A stretch of DNA of 64,000 nucleotides, from the NCBI GenBank assembly GCA_021390615.1, contig JAJEJU010000024.1, forward strand, positions 868,001 through 932,000. Reading direction: 5' to 3'. A model generated the notes under the pieces. That model worked only from the letters and a program-made list of their open reading frames with translations, was not told the origin of the DNA and searched no databases. The position numbers were made by a program, and so were the translations under genes. Source of the stretch: Rhodanobacteraceae bacterium ZG21-1 (GTDB lineage: Bacteria; Pseudomonadota; Gammaproteobacteria; Xanthomonadales; Rhodanobacteraceae). How positions within the stretch are numbered: position 1 is the stretch's first letter; the number at the start of each line of letters is the position of its first letter. Positions 35,600 to 45,877 of this stretch are shown one piece after another.

Positions 35600-38305
35600 A
35601 TGTACGTGGTTTGGGGCTTGATCGGCCTGGTGGTGTTCGGCTTGCTGGGGCAGAGCGTCCTCGGTGCGGCGCTCGGTGCCGCGCTGGGCGTGCTGTGGGC
35701 ACGGCAGTCGGCGCTGCGGCGCGATCTGAACGAGGCGTATCGGCGGCTGGAGCGCGCCATGCAGGCGCCACCTGCGCAAGCGCCGGTCGAATCCGTGGCG
35801 CCGCCCTCCGTGCAGGTCGCCGCGCCGCCCGCAACGCCGCCGCCGGTCGCCCAGGCGCCTGCTGCGGAAGCTGCAGCGCAGCCGCCAGTTCCTCCGGTGC
35901 CAGAGCCTGCAAGCGCGCGCCCGGCGATCGCGCCGGTGCCTCGGTCCAAGCCGCATTCGCCGAGCCCGCTCGATCAGGCGGCGACCTGGCTCAAGCGCTG
36001 GCTCACCGAAGGCAACGTGCCGGTGAAGATCGGCATGCTGGTGCTGTTCGCCGGCGTGGCCGCCTTGCTGAAATACGCGTCGGACAGCGGCCTGCTGCGC
36101 CTGCCGATCAGCCTGCGCCTGGCCACGGTGGCGCTGGCGGCGATCGCCGCGCTTGGTTTCGCCTGGCGCCAGCGCAGCGTGCGCCGTGTGTTCGCGCTGT
36201 CGCTGCAGGGCGGCGCGATCGGCGTGCTGGTGATCGACGTGTTCGCCGCCTTCCGGCTGTATCACCTGCTGCCGGCGCCGGCGGCCTTCGCACTGCTGCT
36301 GGTGCTGGTAGCCGGAGTGGGGTTGCTCGCCGTGCTGCAGGACGCGCTGGCCCTGGCCGTGCTCGGCCTGCTGGCCGGATTCCTCGCACCGATCCTCACT
36401 TCGACCGGCCACGGCAGCCACGTCGCGCTGTTCTCCTACTATGCCGTGCTCAATCTGGCGATCCTGGGCATTGCCTGGAAGCGCGCCTGGCGGGTGCTCA
36501 ACCTGCTGGGCTTCGTGGCCACCTACGGCATCGCCACGGCCTGGGGCGTGCTGCAGTACCACACCGAGCTGTTCGCCAGCACCGAGCCGTTCCTGGTGCT
36601 GAACTTCCTGTTCTACCTGGCCATTCCGCTGCTCTACCTGCTGCGCACGCCGGGCGATCGGCAGCGCGTGGTGGACGGCTGCCTGCTGTTCAGCAACCCG
36701 CTGATCAGCCTGCTGCTGCAGGGCGCGCTGCTGGACTGGCACGGGCGGCCGATGGCGCTGTCCGCGCTCGCCATGGCGGCGGTATATCTGGGCGTGGCCT
36801 GGGCGATCCGCCAGCGGCTGGCGCTGGGTCTGCTGCGTGACGCCTGGGCCGTGCTGGCGGTGGCCTTCGCGACCCTGGCCGTGCCGCTGGGGCTGAGCGC
36901 CAGCCTGACCAGCAGCGTGTTCGCGCTGGAAGGCGCCGGCTTGATCTGGCTGGGCCTGCGCCAGCAGCGCGCGCTGGCGCGCTGGGGCGGCCTGGGCCTG
37001 CAGGCGCTGGCCTTGCTGTCCCTGCTAGCCAGCGGCATCGACGCCGTCGATACGCGTCTGTCCTGGCTGGATCAGCACGCCTTGAACGCCTTGCTGCTGG
37101 CTGTGGGAGCTTTCGCCGGCAGCACCTTCTATGCGCGACTCGGCGGCGCCGTGATGTCGTCGCGACTGGCGGCCTTGCTGCTGTATGGCTGGGGCATGTG
37201 CTGCTGGCTGGGCGCGAGTGCGCTCGAGATCGATCGCCACGTGCTGTTGTCGGCCGAAGCCGCCGCCTTCCTGGTGCTGTTCGGCGTCACCGCCTGGGTC
37301 TGCGCCGAGCTGGCCAGGCGCAAGCCTCCGCACGAGCTGGGGCAGGCGCTGGCCTTCAGCGTGCCGCTGCTGTTCGCGGCGCAGCTGCTGGCCTTGCTGT
37401 GGGGCTGGCAGGCCGGGCAGCAACCGCTGTGGGGCTGGAGCGTGCTGGGCGTGCTGCTGGCCGGCGTGCTCGGCTGGCGCAGCCTGCTCGATCTGCGCGG
37501 ACAGACGGCGGCAGCGCTGCCGGCTCAGCTCGCCTGGCTGTGGCGCTGGCTGCTGATCGTGGCGAGCGCGCTCGCGCTGGGCTTTGCCGACAGCCGCTGG
37601 ATGGCTGACAGCTGGCGCCTGCTGCTGGCGCTGGCGCCGGCCTGCGTGCTGTGCTGGCTGGCGCTGCTGCGGCCACGACTGGTTGCCGCGCCGCTGCCGG
37701 AACAGGCGCGTGGCCTGCAGATGCCCTTGCTCTACTCGCTATTGGCCGTGCTCGGCGCGGCCTGGCTGGTCGGCCTGTTCCTCGACGGCGACGCCGCGCC
37801 GCTGCGCTATCTGCCGCTGCTCAATCCGCTGGAGCTGATCCTGCTGGCAGTCCTCGCCTGCACGGCACGCTGGCTGGGCGACACGGCCGCGCCGGAGCCC
37901 CTGCGCGCGCGGCGCGCGCTGGTGCTGGGCGGGCTCGGCATCGCCTTCGTCACCAGCGCCACCCTGCGCGCCGTGCACCAGCTCGGCGGCGTGCCATGGA
38001 GCGATGCCTTGAGCGAATCCAGCCTGGCGCAGATGTCGCTGACCGTGGTGTGGAGCGTGTTCGGCCTGCTGGCCTGGGTGTGGGGCTCGCGCCGTGGCCA
38101 GCGCGAGATCTGGCTGGCCGGCGCCGTCGCCATGGCGGTGGTGCTGGCCAAGCTGTTGCTGATCGACCGCAGCCATCTCGGCAACCTGTTCGGCATCGCC
38201 TCGTTCATTGCCTACGGGCTGCTGTGCACGCTGATCGGCTACCTCGCGCCGGCGCCGCCGCGGCGTCCATCCTCGCCTCTTCCGGAGACCACCGATGCGC
38301 CTTGA
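35600..38305 (+). CDS. DUF2339 multi-pass membrane protein
   Basis: A 901-residue protein. ATG 35600 (MYVVWGLIGLVV) follows GGAGAGG by three bases. An N-terminal helix is followed by a short coiled segment and a Pro/Ala-rich linker (about residues 55-115). More than 20 hydrophobic helices then run to the C-terminus. The block WLTEGNVPVKIGMLVLFAGVAALLKYA is typical of DUF2339. Function is unknown. It overlaps the DUF3999 gene by 11 bases, and the two families are frequently paired, so they probably work together in the envelope. Confidence 0.88.
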   Translation: MYVVWGLIGLVVFGLLGQSVLGAALGAALGVLWARQSALRRDLNEAYRRLERAMQAPPAQAPVESVAPPSVQVAAPPATPPPVAQAPAAEAAAQPPVPPVPEPASARPAIAPVPRSKPHSPSPLDQAATWLKRWLTEGNVPVKIGMLVLFAGVAALLKYASDSGLLRLPISLRLATVALAAIAALGFAWRQRSVRRVFALSLQGGAIGVLVIDVFAAFRLYHLLPAPAAFALLLVLVAGVGLLAVLQDALALAVLGLLAGFLAPILTSTGHGSHVALFSYYAVLNLAILGIAWKRAWRVLNLLGFVATYGIATAWGVLQYHTELFASTEPFLVLNFLFYLAIPLLYLLRTPGDRQRVVDGCLLFSNPLISLLLQGALLDWHGRPMALSALAMAAVYLGVAWAIRQRLALGLLRDAWAVLAVAFATLAVPLGLSASLTSSVFALEGAGLIWLGLRQQRALARWGGLGLQALALLSLLASGIDAVDTRLSWLDQHALNALLLAVGAFAGSTFYARLGGAVMSSRLAALLLYGWGMCCWLGASALEIDRHVLLSAEAAAFLVLFGVTAWVCAELARRKPPHELGQALAFSVPLLFAAQLLALLWGWQAGQQPLWGWSVLGVLLAGVLGWRSLLDLRGQTAAALPAQLAWLWRWLLIVASALALGFADSRWMADSWRLLLALAPACVLCWLALLRPRLVAAPLPEQARGLQMPLLYSLLAVLGAAWLVGLFLDGDAAPLRYLPLLNPLELILLAVLACTARWLGDTAAPEPLRARRALVLGGLGIAFVTSATLRAVHQLGGVPWSDALSESSLAQMSLTVVWSVFGLLAWVWGSRRGQREIWLAGAVAMAVVLAKLLLIDRSHLGNLFGIASFIAYGLLCTLIGYLAPAPPRRPSSPLPETTDAP

Positions 38306-39695
38306 ATCCTGCCGTCGCCTGTCGCTGCTGTTGCTCGCGGCGCTGCTGCCGCTGGGTGCGGCCGTCGCGGGCGACAACGACTACGCCTATCGCTTCGCTC
38401 TGAATACACACGGCGAAAGCGGCGCGTGGCGCATCGAACTGACGCCGGCGGTGTACGGCGTCTCGCGGCCCGACGCCGACCTGGGCGACCTGGTGGTGGT
38501 CAACGCGCGCGGCCAGCAGGTGCCGTTCGCGCCGCTGCCGGTGCCACCGCCGGCGGTGCGCCAGTTCAAGCTGGACACGCATCTGTTGCCGCTGCCGGGT
38601 CGCGCCGACGACGCCGCGAACCAGGTGCGCGTGCAGCGCAATGCCGGTGGCGACATCGTGATCGCGCCGGCTCCTGCCTCGACGGGCGCCGCCGCCAAGC
38701 CGACCCAGTGGCTGTTCGACGCCGGCCGCCAGGTGCGCCTCAGCAACATCGAGTTCGCGCCGTCGGCGTTCGCGCAGGATCTGCACATCCGCGTGGCGGT
38801 GGATGCCAGCAACGACCTGCAGCAGTGGGACCGTCGCAGCGAGGACGTCGAGCTGGTCGGAGTGAAGCGCGGCGAGGATGCGGTCGAGCAGCGCAGCATC
38901 GAGGTTTCCGGCGATGCCGCGCGCTATTACCGCATCGTGCTCACCGATGGCGATGCGCCGTGGGATGCCACGCAGACGCCGGCGATCGACCTGGTCGGCA
39001 GCTATACCGATCCGCAGGCCGATCGGCTGGCGTCGCTGCAGTGGCAGGAACTGCGCGCCGCCGCCGGCACCGCAGCGAAGGGCGGCGGCACCGACTACGA
39101 CTATCAGTTGCCGGCGCCGCTGCCGATCGAGGCGGCGCGGGTGAACCTCGCCGACCAGAACACCGCGGCGCGCTTCACCCTGCAGGATCGCGACGAGGGC
39201 GCGTCGGATGCGGGCGGACTTCCGCTGACCACCATCACCGCGGTGCAGGTCGCAGGCAAGAACGCGGAGGCGGCGGTCGGTCGCTTCGACGCGGTGCGCG
39301 TGCAGCATCTGCGCCTGCACACCGACACGCCGCTGCCGCAACCGCCGCGGCTGGCGCTGGGCTGGCATGCCGACAGCTTCGTGTTCCTGGCGCAGGGCGC
39401 GGCGCCGTACAGTCTGCTGGCGGGCAGCTATGCGGCGCGGCGCGCGCTCTACCCGATCGACGCCGCGCTGGCGCAGCTGCGCCCCGGTGATGCCGACGAG
39501 AGCTGGCAGCCGCCGCAGGCCGAGATCGGCGCGCGCAGCGAGGCCGGCGGCCCTGCGGTCTTGTTGCCGCCCAAGGTGCCCTACGACTGGACCCGGCCGC
39601 TGCTGTGGCTGGTGCTGATCGGCGGCGCCCTGCTGGTCGCCGGCATGGCCTTGAGCCTACTTAAACAGTCCAGGCGCGATAATGCCGGTTCCTGA
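38295..39695 (+). CDS. DUF3999 family envelope protein
   Basis: A 466-residue protein with a signal peptide (MRLESCRRLSLLLLAALLPL), a long beta-rich periplasmic part (FALNTHGESGAWRIELT, then VNARGQQVPFAPLP) and one C-terminal transmembrane helix (LLWLVLIGGALLVAGMALSL). This layout matches DUF3999. It begins inside the last codons of the DUF2339 gene, which indicates translational coupling. No enzymatic motif is seen. Confidence 0.85.
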   Translation: MRLESCRRLSLLLLAALLPLGAAVAGDNDYAYRFALNTHGESGAWRIELTPAVYGVSRPDADLGDLVVVNARGQQVPFAPLPVPPPAVRQFKLDTHLLPLPGRADDAANQVRVQRNAGGDIVIAPAPASTGAAAKPTQWLFDAGRQVRLSNIEFAPSAFAQDLHIRVAVDASNDLQQWDRRSEDVELVGVKRGEDAVEQRSIEVSGDAARYYRIVLTDGDAPWDATQTPAIDLVGSYTDPQADRLASLQWQELRAAAGTAAKGGGTDYDYQLPAPLPIEAARVNLADQNTAARFTLQDRDEGASDAGGLPLTTITAVQVAGKNAEAAVGRFDAVRVQHLRLHTDTPLPQPPRLALGWHADSFVFLAQGAAPYSLLAGSYAARRALYPIDAALAQLRPGDADESWQPPQAEIGARSEAGGPAVLLPPKVPYDWTRPLLWLVLIGGALLVAGMALSLLKQSRRDNAGS

Positions 39696-39716
39696 TCGAC
39701 GCAGGTTGTCCGCCTC

Positions 39717-41069
39717 ATGCCTTCCCAAGTTTCCATGCCGGGTCTGTTCGCCGAGCCGGACGAACTGAAACCGCTGGCCGAGCGCATGCGCCCGCGCTCG
39801 CTGGACGAGGTGGTCGGCCAGCAGCGCCTGGTCGGCGCCGGCAAGCCGCTGCGCCGCGCGCTGGAAGCCGGGCGCGTGCATTCGATGGTGCTGTGGGGGC
39901 CGCCCGGTTGCGGCAAGACCACGCTGGCCTTGCTGGTGGCGCGCTACGCCGATGCGGATTTCCGCGCGATCTCGGCGGTGCTGTCCGGCCTGCCGGAGGT
40001 GCGCAAGGCGCTCGCCGAGGCCGAGGGCAATTTCGCGCAGGGGCGGCGCACCGTGCTGTTCGTCGATGAGGTGCATCGCTTCAACAAGGCTCAGCAGGAC
40101 GCCTTTCTGCCGCACATCGAGAAGGGCGTGATCCTGTTCATCGGCGCCACCACCGAGAATCCTTCGTTCGAACTGAACTCCGCGCTGCTGTCGCGCTGTC
40201 GCGTGCACGTGCTGGAAGCGCTCTCGGCCGAGGACATCGTGGCCGCGCTGCGGCGTGCGCTGCACGACGACGAGCGCGGCCTGGGCCGGCTCGCGCTGCG
40301 TGTCGACGACGGCGCCCTGGCCGAGATCGCGCAGGCCGCCGACGGTGACGTGCGCCGCGCGCTGACCCTGCTGGAGATCGCGTCCGAGCTGGCCGAGCCG
40401 GATGCCGACGGCCACGCGCATATCGACGAGGCGACCCTGCACCAGGTACTGGCCGATCGCACGCGCCGCTTCGACAAGGGCGGTGAGCAGTTCTACGACC
40501 AGATCTCGGCGCTGCACAAATCAGTGCGCAGTTCCGATCCCGACGCCGCGCTGTACTGGCTGTGCCGCATGCTCGACGGCGGCGTGGATCCGCTCTACCT
40601 GGCGCGGCGCATGACCCGCATGGCGGTGGAAGACGTCGGCCTGGCCGAGCCGCGCGCCTGGCGCATGGCGCTGGACGCCTGGGACACCTACGAGCGCCTG
40701 GGCAGCCCCGAGGGCGAGCTGGGTCTGGCCCAGCTGGCGATCTGGCTGGCGGTGGCGCCGAAGAGCAACGCCGCCTACGTGGCCTACAACCAGGCCCGCG
40801 CCACGATACGCGCCACCGGCACGCTGGAAGTGCCGATGCACCTGCGCAACGCGCCGACCAAGCTGATGAAAGGCCTGGGCTACGGCAAGGGCTACCAGTA
40901 CGACCACGATGTCGACGGCGGTATCGCACTGGATCAGCAGTGCCTGCCCGACGCGCTGGCCGGCACGGTGTTCTACGAACCGGTGGAGCGCGGCCTGGAG
41001 CTGAAGCTGCGCGAGAAACTCGATGCCTTGCGTACCGCGCGACGCCAGGCGCGCAGCGAAGGCGAGTAG
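39717..41069 (+). CDS. rarA: Replication-associated recombination protein A (MgsA/RarA AAA+ ATPase)
   Basis: A 450-residue clamp-loader-like ATPase that acts at stalled replication forks. Walker A GPPGCGKTT is at residues 61-69 and Walker B is VLFVDEVHRFN. The sensor-1 region is GATTENPSFELNSALLSRC. The C-terminal MgsA domain has MTRMAVEDVGLAEPRA and LGYGKGYQYDHD. It lies in the ftsK-lolA-rarA-serS neighbourhood usual in xanthomonads, here with extra genes inserted between members. Starts at 39717 or 39735 are possible. Confidence 0.95.
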   Translation: MPSQVSMPGLFAEPDELKPLAERMRPRSLDEVVGQQRLVGAGKPLRRALEAGRVHSMVLWGPPGCGKTTLALLVARYADADFRAISAVLSGLPEVRKALAEAEGNFAQGRRTVLFVDEVHRFNKAQQDAFLPHIEKGVILFIGATTENPSFELNSALLSRCRVHVLEALSAEDIVAALRRALHDDERGLGRLALRVDDGALAEIAQAADGDVRRALTLLEIASELAEPDADGHAHIDEATLHQVLADRTRRFDKGGEQFYDQISALHKSVRSSDPDAALYWLCRMLDGGVDPLYLARRMTRMAVEDVGLAEPRAWRMALDAWDTYERLGSPEGELGLAQLAIWLAVAPKSNAAYVAYNQARATIRATGTLEVPMHLRNAPTKLMKGLGYGKGYQYDHDVDGGIALDQQCLPDALAGTVFYEPVERGLELKLREKLDALRTARRQARSEGE

Positions 41070-41128
41070 GGCGTTTAGTCCGCTGCGCGCCGCGACCGCG
41101 CCGCATCACGATTCCACGGAGCAAGCGC

Positions 41129-41755
41129 ATGGCCATCGTCTGGTACTTCGATTTCATCTCCCCATTTGCCTGGCTGCAATGGCCGCGCATTGAGGCGCTG
41201 GCGGCGACGCGGCCGCTGACCCTGCGCCCGATCTTGTTCGCCGGCGTGCTCAGTCGGATCGGCCAGAAAGGCCCGGCGGAGATTCCGGCCAAGCGCGAGT
41301 TCACCTATCGCCACGTGCTGTGGCGCGCGCGGCAGGCCGGGCAGCCGCTGCGCTTTCCGCCCACGCATCCGTTCAATCCGCTGGCGGCGCTGCGCCTGTG
41401 CATCGCCGCCGGCAGCGACGTGCGCGCCACTGGCGCGATCTTCGACTGGCTGTGGAGCCAGGGGCGCGCCGGCGACACCATCGAGGCGCTGGCGCCGCTG
41501 GCCGCCACGCTAGGCATTGCCGATCCGGCGGCGGCCATCGCCGATCCGGCGGTAAAGGCGCAGCTGAAGGCCAATTTCGACGCAGCCGTGGCCGATGACG
41601 TATTCGGGGTGCCGACGCTGGCGATCGACGGCCGTCTGTTCTGGGGCGACGATGCGCACGACTTCGCGCTGGACTACCTGCGCGACCCCGCCCTGTGGGA
41701 CGAGGCCGAGATGCAGCGCGTGGTCAGCTTGCCGATCGGCGCCGCGCGGATCTAG
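41129..41755 (+). CDS. 2-hydroxychromene-2-carboxylate isomerase/kappa-GST family protein
   Basis: A 208-residue thioredoxin-fold protein of the DsbA/kappa-GST superfamily. YFDFISPFAWL places the family's catalytic Ser near residue 11, and GVPTLAIDGRLFWGDD is the cis-Pro region. HCCA isomerases act with glutathione in naphthalene degradation, but many homologues are general GSH-dependent isomerases, so the substrate is uncertain. Start ATG 41129 has GGAG seven bases upstream. Confidence 0.85.
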   Translation: MAIVWYFDFISPFAWLQWPRIEALAATRPLTLRPILFAGVLSRIGQKGPAEIPAKREFTYRHVLWRARQAGQPLRFPPTHPFNPLAALRLCIAAGSDVRATGAIFDWLWSQGRAGDTIEALAPLAATLGIADPAAAIADPAVKAQLKANFDAAVADDVFGVPTLAIDGRLFWGDDAHDFALDYLRDPALWDEAEMQRVVSLPIGAARI

Positions 41756-41842
41756 GCGCGCTGCCGGCCTTGCGAGGGGCGGCGGTGCAGGCATAGATTC
41801 GAGGCACCCGAAGCATTCGGGCTTCCCTGGGGAGGGGACGTC

Positions 41843-42421
41843 ATGCGCATTTTGATCGCGGGAATCATCGGCGGCATCGTGATGTTCGTCTGGGGCGCCG
41901 TCGCCCATATGGCCTTGCCGCTGGGCTCGATCGGCATCCACCAGCCGGCCGACGAAAGCGCGGTGCTCGGCACGCTGCGGCAGGGGCTGGGCGCCGAGCC
42001 CGGCGTCTATATCCTGCCGTCGCTGGCGCCGCAGCACATGAGTGATCCGGCGGCGGTGAAAGCCTATGCGGACAAGGCTAAGGCTTCGCCCTACGCCTGG
42101 GTGGTGTATCTGCCGCAGGGCGAGGACATGACCCAGATGGGCGCTCAGCTGCAGCGGCAATGGGCGTCGGACACGCTGGGCGCGCTGGCGCTGGCTTTCC
42201 TGATGGGCTGGGCCGGGCTCGGTTTCCGCCGTCGCCTCGCGATCGCCGTCGCGGCCGCGCTGTTCGCCTGGCTCAGCGTGCTGGCGCCGTACTGGAACTG
42301 GTATCGCTTCCCGCTGGATCTCAGCCTGGCCGCGCTGGTGGAGCAGGTGGTCGGCTGGCTGCTGGCCGGCGCAGCGATGGCCTGGTGGATCGGTCGGCGC
42401 GAGCCCAAGCGATTGCCCTGA
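41843..42421 (+). CDS. Membrane protein of unknown function
   Basis: A 192-residue protein with an N-terminal helix (MRILIAGIIGGIVMFVWGAVAH), a periplasmic loop of about 75 residues and three C-terminal helices. A strong ribosome-binding site GGGGAGGGG precedes the ATG. The family is not recognised with confidence; it resembles small conserved inner-membrane proteins of xanthomonads. Confidence 0.75.
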   Translation: MRILIAGIIGGIVMFVWGAVAHMALPLGSIGIHQPADESAVLGTLRQGLGAEPGVYILPSLAPQHMSDPAAVKAYADKAKASPYAWVVYLPQGEDMTQMGAQLQRQWASDTLGALALAFLMGWAGLGFRRRLAIAVAAALFAWLSVLAPYWNWYRFPLDLSLAALVEQVVGWLLAGAAMAWWIGRREPKRLP

Positions 42422-42511
42422 AAGCTATCGGCCGGCTGCAATGCGCAAGCCGTGACGCGCCTGGCACCATGAAGCGCGCCGTTTGCGACGGTCCGGCCTG
42501 GGCGGCGATAA

Positions 42512-43822
<1,311 letters not shown>

Positions 43823-43838
43823 GCTGCCGGAGGCATCG

Positions 43839-44246
43839 ATGAACGCCGCTCTCGACACCGCAAGCGCCACCCCACCGGCACGCAGCACCGGCTGGAATCG
43901 GGTGGAAATCACCGCCAGCTACTTCCTGCTGGTGGTGCTCGCCTCGGTGATCGGCACGCGGCTGTCCTTCGCCACCGTCTGGCAGCTGCCCACGGTGGAC
44001 CTGGTGGCCAGCATCGTCGCCATGCTGCTGGTGCTGGGCAGCTTCTGGTTCGCCCGCCACAGTCGTCGCTGGCGCATCGGCGTGATCGCCTTCGCCAGCG
44101 CCACCCAGCTGGTGCCGATGGTGATCCGCCAGCCGGTGTTGCTGTTCCCTTTGCTCGGCGCGCTGATCCCCGTGGTGATCCTGCTGTGGGCGCTATGGGC
44201 GCTGTCGCGCAAAGGCGCGCCGGTTCGTCCGGGCAGCCGTTCCTGA
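43839..44246 (+). CDS. Small membrane protein of unknown function
   Basis: A 135-residue protein starting 17 bases after the serS stop with GGAGGCATCG just before ATG. Three or four hydrophobic helices are visible (YFLLVVLASVIGTRL, VASIVAMLLVLGSFWF, and a C-terminal pair). No family is recognised. It is likely co-transcribed with serS. Confidence 0.7.
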   Translation: MNAALDTASATPPARSTGWNRVEITASYFLLVVLASVIGTRLSFATVWQLPTVDLVASIVAMLLVLGSFWFARHSRRWRIGVIAFASATQLVPMVIRQPVLLFPLLGALIPVVILLWALWALSRKGAPVRPGSRS

Positions 44247-44331
44247 TACCATCTTGCGGTGTTTGGCGGTCAGGGCAGGAAGCCAGGCGTACAGCCGCCG
44301 AAGAAGTGCCTCGGTACGCCTGTACAAAAAC

Positions 44332-44458
44332 GGAGAGATGGCCGAGTGGTTTAAGGCAGCAGTCTTGACGCGGAGGCAGGAGCCGAAGCGAACATCGGCG
44401 CAAGCCGATGGCCCCGCAGGGGCGTAGGGCAGGATGCCCGGAGTCAAACTGCCGTAGG
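44332..44458 (+). pseudogene. Broken tRNA-Ser copy interrupted in the anticodon loop
   Basis: Bases 44332-44368 match the first 37 bases of the intact tRNA-Ser at 44490 with one change in the D arm. After the anticodon TGA, 77 unrelated bases (44369-44445) intervene, then 44446-44458 resumes the tRNA sequence (AAACTGCCGTAGG). The T arm and acceptor 3' side are missing, replaced by another hairpin, so this copy cannot be a normal tRNA. Confidence 0.7.
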
Positions 44459-44474
44459 GCGTGCCCAGCACGCC
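44369..44474 (+). repeat. REP-like cluster of four small hairpins inside the broken tRNA
   Basis: Consecutive stems: CATCGGC/GCCGATG (44393-44410), GCCCC/GGGGC (44411-44423), GGGC/GCCC (44427-44439) and GGCGTGC/GCACGCC (44458-44474). Tightly packed small palindromes like this are typical of REP/BIME-type elements. Confidence 0.5.
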
Positions 44475-44489
44475 TGAGCAGCAAAAAAC

Positions 44490-44579
44490 GGAGAGATGGC
44501 CGAGCGGTTTAAGGCAGCAGTCTTGAAAACTGCCGTAGGTGTAAGCCTACCGTGGGTTCGAATCCCACTCTCTCCGCCA
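44490..44579 (+). tRNA. tRNA-Ser(UGA)
   Basis: 90 bases including encoded CCA. The acceptor GGAGAGA pairs with TCTCTCC, with G73. The anticodon stem GCAGT/ACTGC encloses loop CTTGAAA with anticodon TGA (reads UCA). The long variable arm GTAGG...CCTAC is typical of tRNA-Ser, and the T arm is GTGGGTTCGAATCCCAC. It marks the left edge of the accessory island. Confidence 0.97.
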
Positions 44580-44723
44580 AGTGTTGAGCTAAGTTGCTGA
44601 TTAAGCGTTTTTTTATTTTTCATCTGCATCTTGCCCCAGATAAAAGCCCACTAAAAAGTTTTGATGGCTTGGGTTCTCGATGGCGTCGCATGCGTGTGCG
44701 GCGTTTCAGCCCGGCGACGCAGT

Positions 44724-45050
44724 ATGAGCGGCTGGCGTCCTCATCTCGAATCGGCGTTGAAACTCGACCTGCGACGGATGCTGGCATGCGGTTCGCTGCG
44801 GGTGGGTACGACGACGACGGGCACCTGGCAATGGACCGATACCCACACGGGCAAGCGCATCAGCGCGGTGAGTTACCGCGGCGAATGGAGTGGGAGCACC
44901 GGTACGCTGACCCTTTCCTATGCGTTACCCAGTGGGGAGCCAGGCAAGCGCAAGGACGTCACCTGCCGTCTGGCGTTGTCGTCGATCCCGCTGCACTACG
45001 GTGGCCGGCGCTGGTATCTGCACTGCGATACGAATAGATTATGTTCTTGA
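44724..45050 (+). pseudogene. 5' fragment of a conserved hypothetical gene
   Basis: About 108 residues from ATG 44724. From memory, wording such as SGWRPHLESALKLDLRRML, a GTWQWTDTHTG stretch and SSIPLHYGGRRWYLHC belongs to a conserved, roughly 200-residue family of unknown function found on mobile and accessory DNA of proteobacteria. Here homology stops at WYLHC near base 45025, where base composition changes abruptly and the frame ends after seven foreign residues. It is therefore a truncated remnant at a recombination junction. Confidence 0.6.
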
Positions 45051-45330
45051 CGAAAAAACAGGAGAAAAGACTCGTCACTTGCATTGGGAGTGCAAAGGGA
45101 AAAGTGGCGTTGGAGGCGAGTTCGGTGCCGAATCACATGGAGATACATTGGACAATGCTCCACAGAATGTGAAGGAGTGCGCAAAGAATGCTGGATTTTC
45201 GGTTGGGATAGTTGCGAAGACTGTATGTGGAGTCACTGCTGGGTATATAACATATCGCGTAATTCGGATGATCCCCTCTTTGTTTCCACTTTTTTGGGAA
45301 ACCATACCCATTAACGCAGCATACCCGTAA
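45033..45330 (+). pseudogene. Orphan C-terminal fragment, probably a polymorphic toxin tip
   Basis: An open stretch of about 98 residues with no start codon or ribosome-binding site of its own, starting right at the junction after the truncated gene. Its wording (DEKTGEKTRHLHWECKGK, GGEFGAESHGDTLDNAP, NVKECAKNAGF) is typical of RHS/contact-dependent toxin tips, followed by a hydrophobic end. It is clearly less GC-rich than the core genome. The adjacent gene at 45352 would be its immunity partner. No toxin activity family can be named. Confidence 0.45.
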
Positions 45331-45351
45331 ATTGTTGATTAGGCGTGAAAC

Positions 45352-45708
45352 ATGAAAAAGAAAATCAAGCTAACAAAAGATCTTCTTGAGGGATTGGAAT
45401 GGCATGACGGCCGTCTTATTGAAATAAGTTCGGTGGTGTCTAAATCTGGCGAATATGGCTTGATTTTGGCTGTATCGCTGTTGGCTTCCCTGAAATCAAA
45501 AGAGAGGGTTGAATACATTTTTGATTTTAAAAAGGTGAGTAGATTTATTTCTAATGTCGACTTTTCTGCAATGAAAAGTAATTTCAATTTTGGCAATATT
45601 GTCAGCGGAAAAATTCTCTCTGCGCGGAATGTTAGGATTTTAATCAACCTAGCTGATGGGCATTTAGAAATTGATGGAACTGGCTTGTCAATTTTTTGTT
45701 TTGTCTGA
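45352..45708 (+). CDS. Probable immunity-type small protein, AT-rich
   Basis: A 118-residue soluble protein beginning MKKKIKLTKDLLEGLEWHDG. It lies 22 bases after the orphan toxin tip, on the same strand, with the same AT-rich composition. The opening pattern (helical start, WHDGRL) resembles small immunity-type proteins, but I cannot assign a family. The role as cognate immunity protein is inferred from position only. Confidence 0.55.
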   Translation: MKKKIKLTKDLLEGLEWHDGRLIEISSVVSKSGEYGLILAVSLLASLKSKERVEYIFDFKKVSRFISNVDFSAMKSNFNFGNIVSGKILSARNVRILINLADGHLEIDGTGLSIFCFV

Positions 45709-45877
45709 GCGGGTTTAAATGGGTGTCTCTTAGAGGAGCCGAGGGCTTTGTCGGCGAACACCTCAAACGCACCTCAGAGCCGGAGGCTGCCCAAAGCAAA
45801 CGATAACTGATTCATGTTGGGCGCCCTGAGCTGACCTGAAAAAACTGATCCAGATCTTTTGTTCATGAACTATGACT

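Noticed and set aside
44369-44445. Group I intron in tRNA-Ser
   Set aside because: Only 77 bases, made of three simple hairpins without intron core elements, and the downstream tRNA half is missing.
44444-44629. Minus-strand ORF (SGIRTHGRLTPTAVFKTAALNRSA-type peptide)
   Set aside because: It is the antisense translation of tRNA-Ser, a common mis-annotation.
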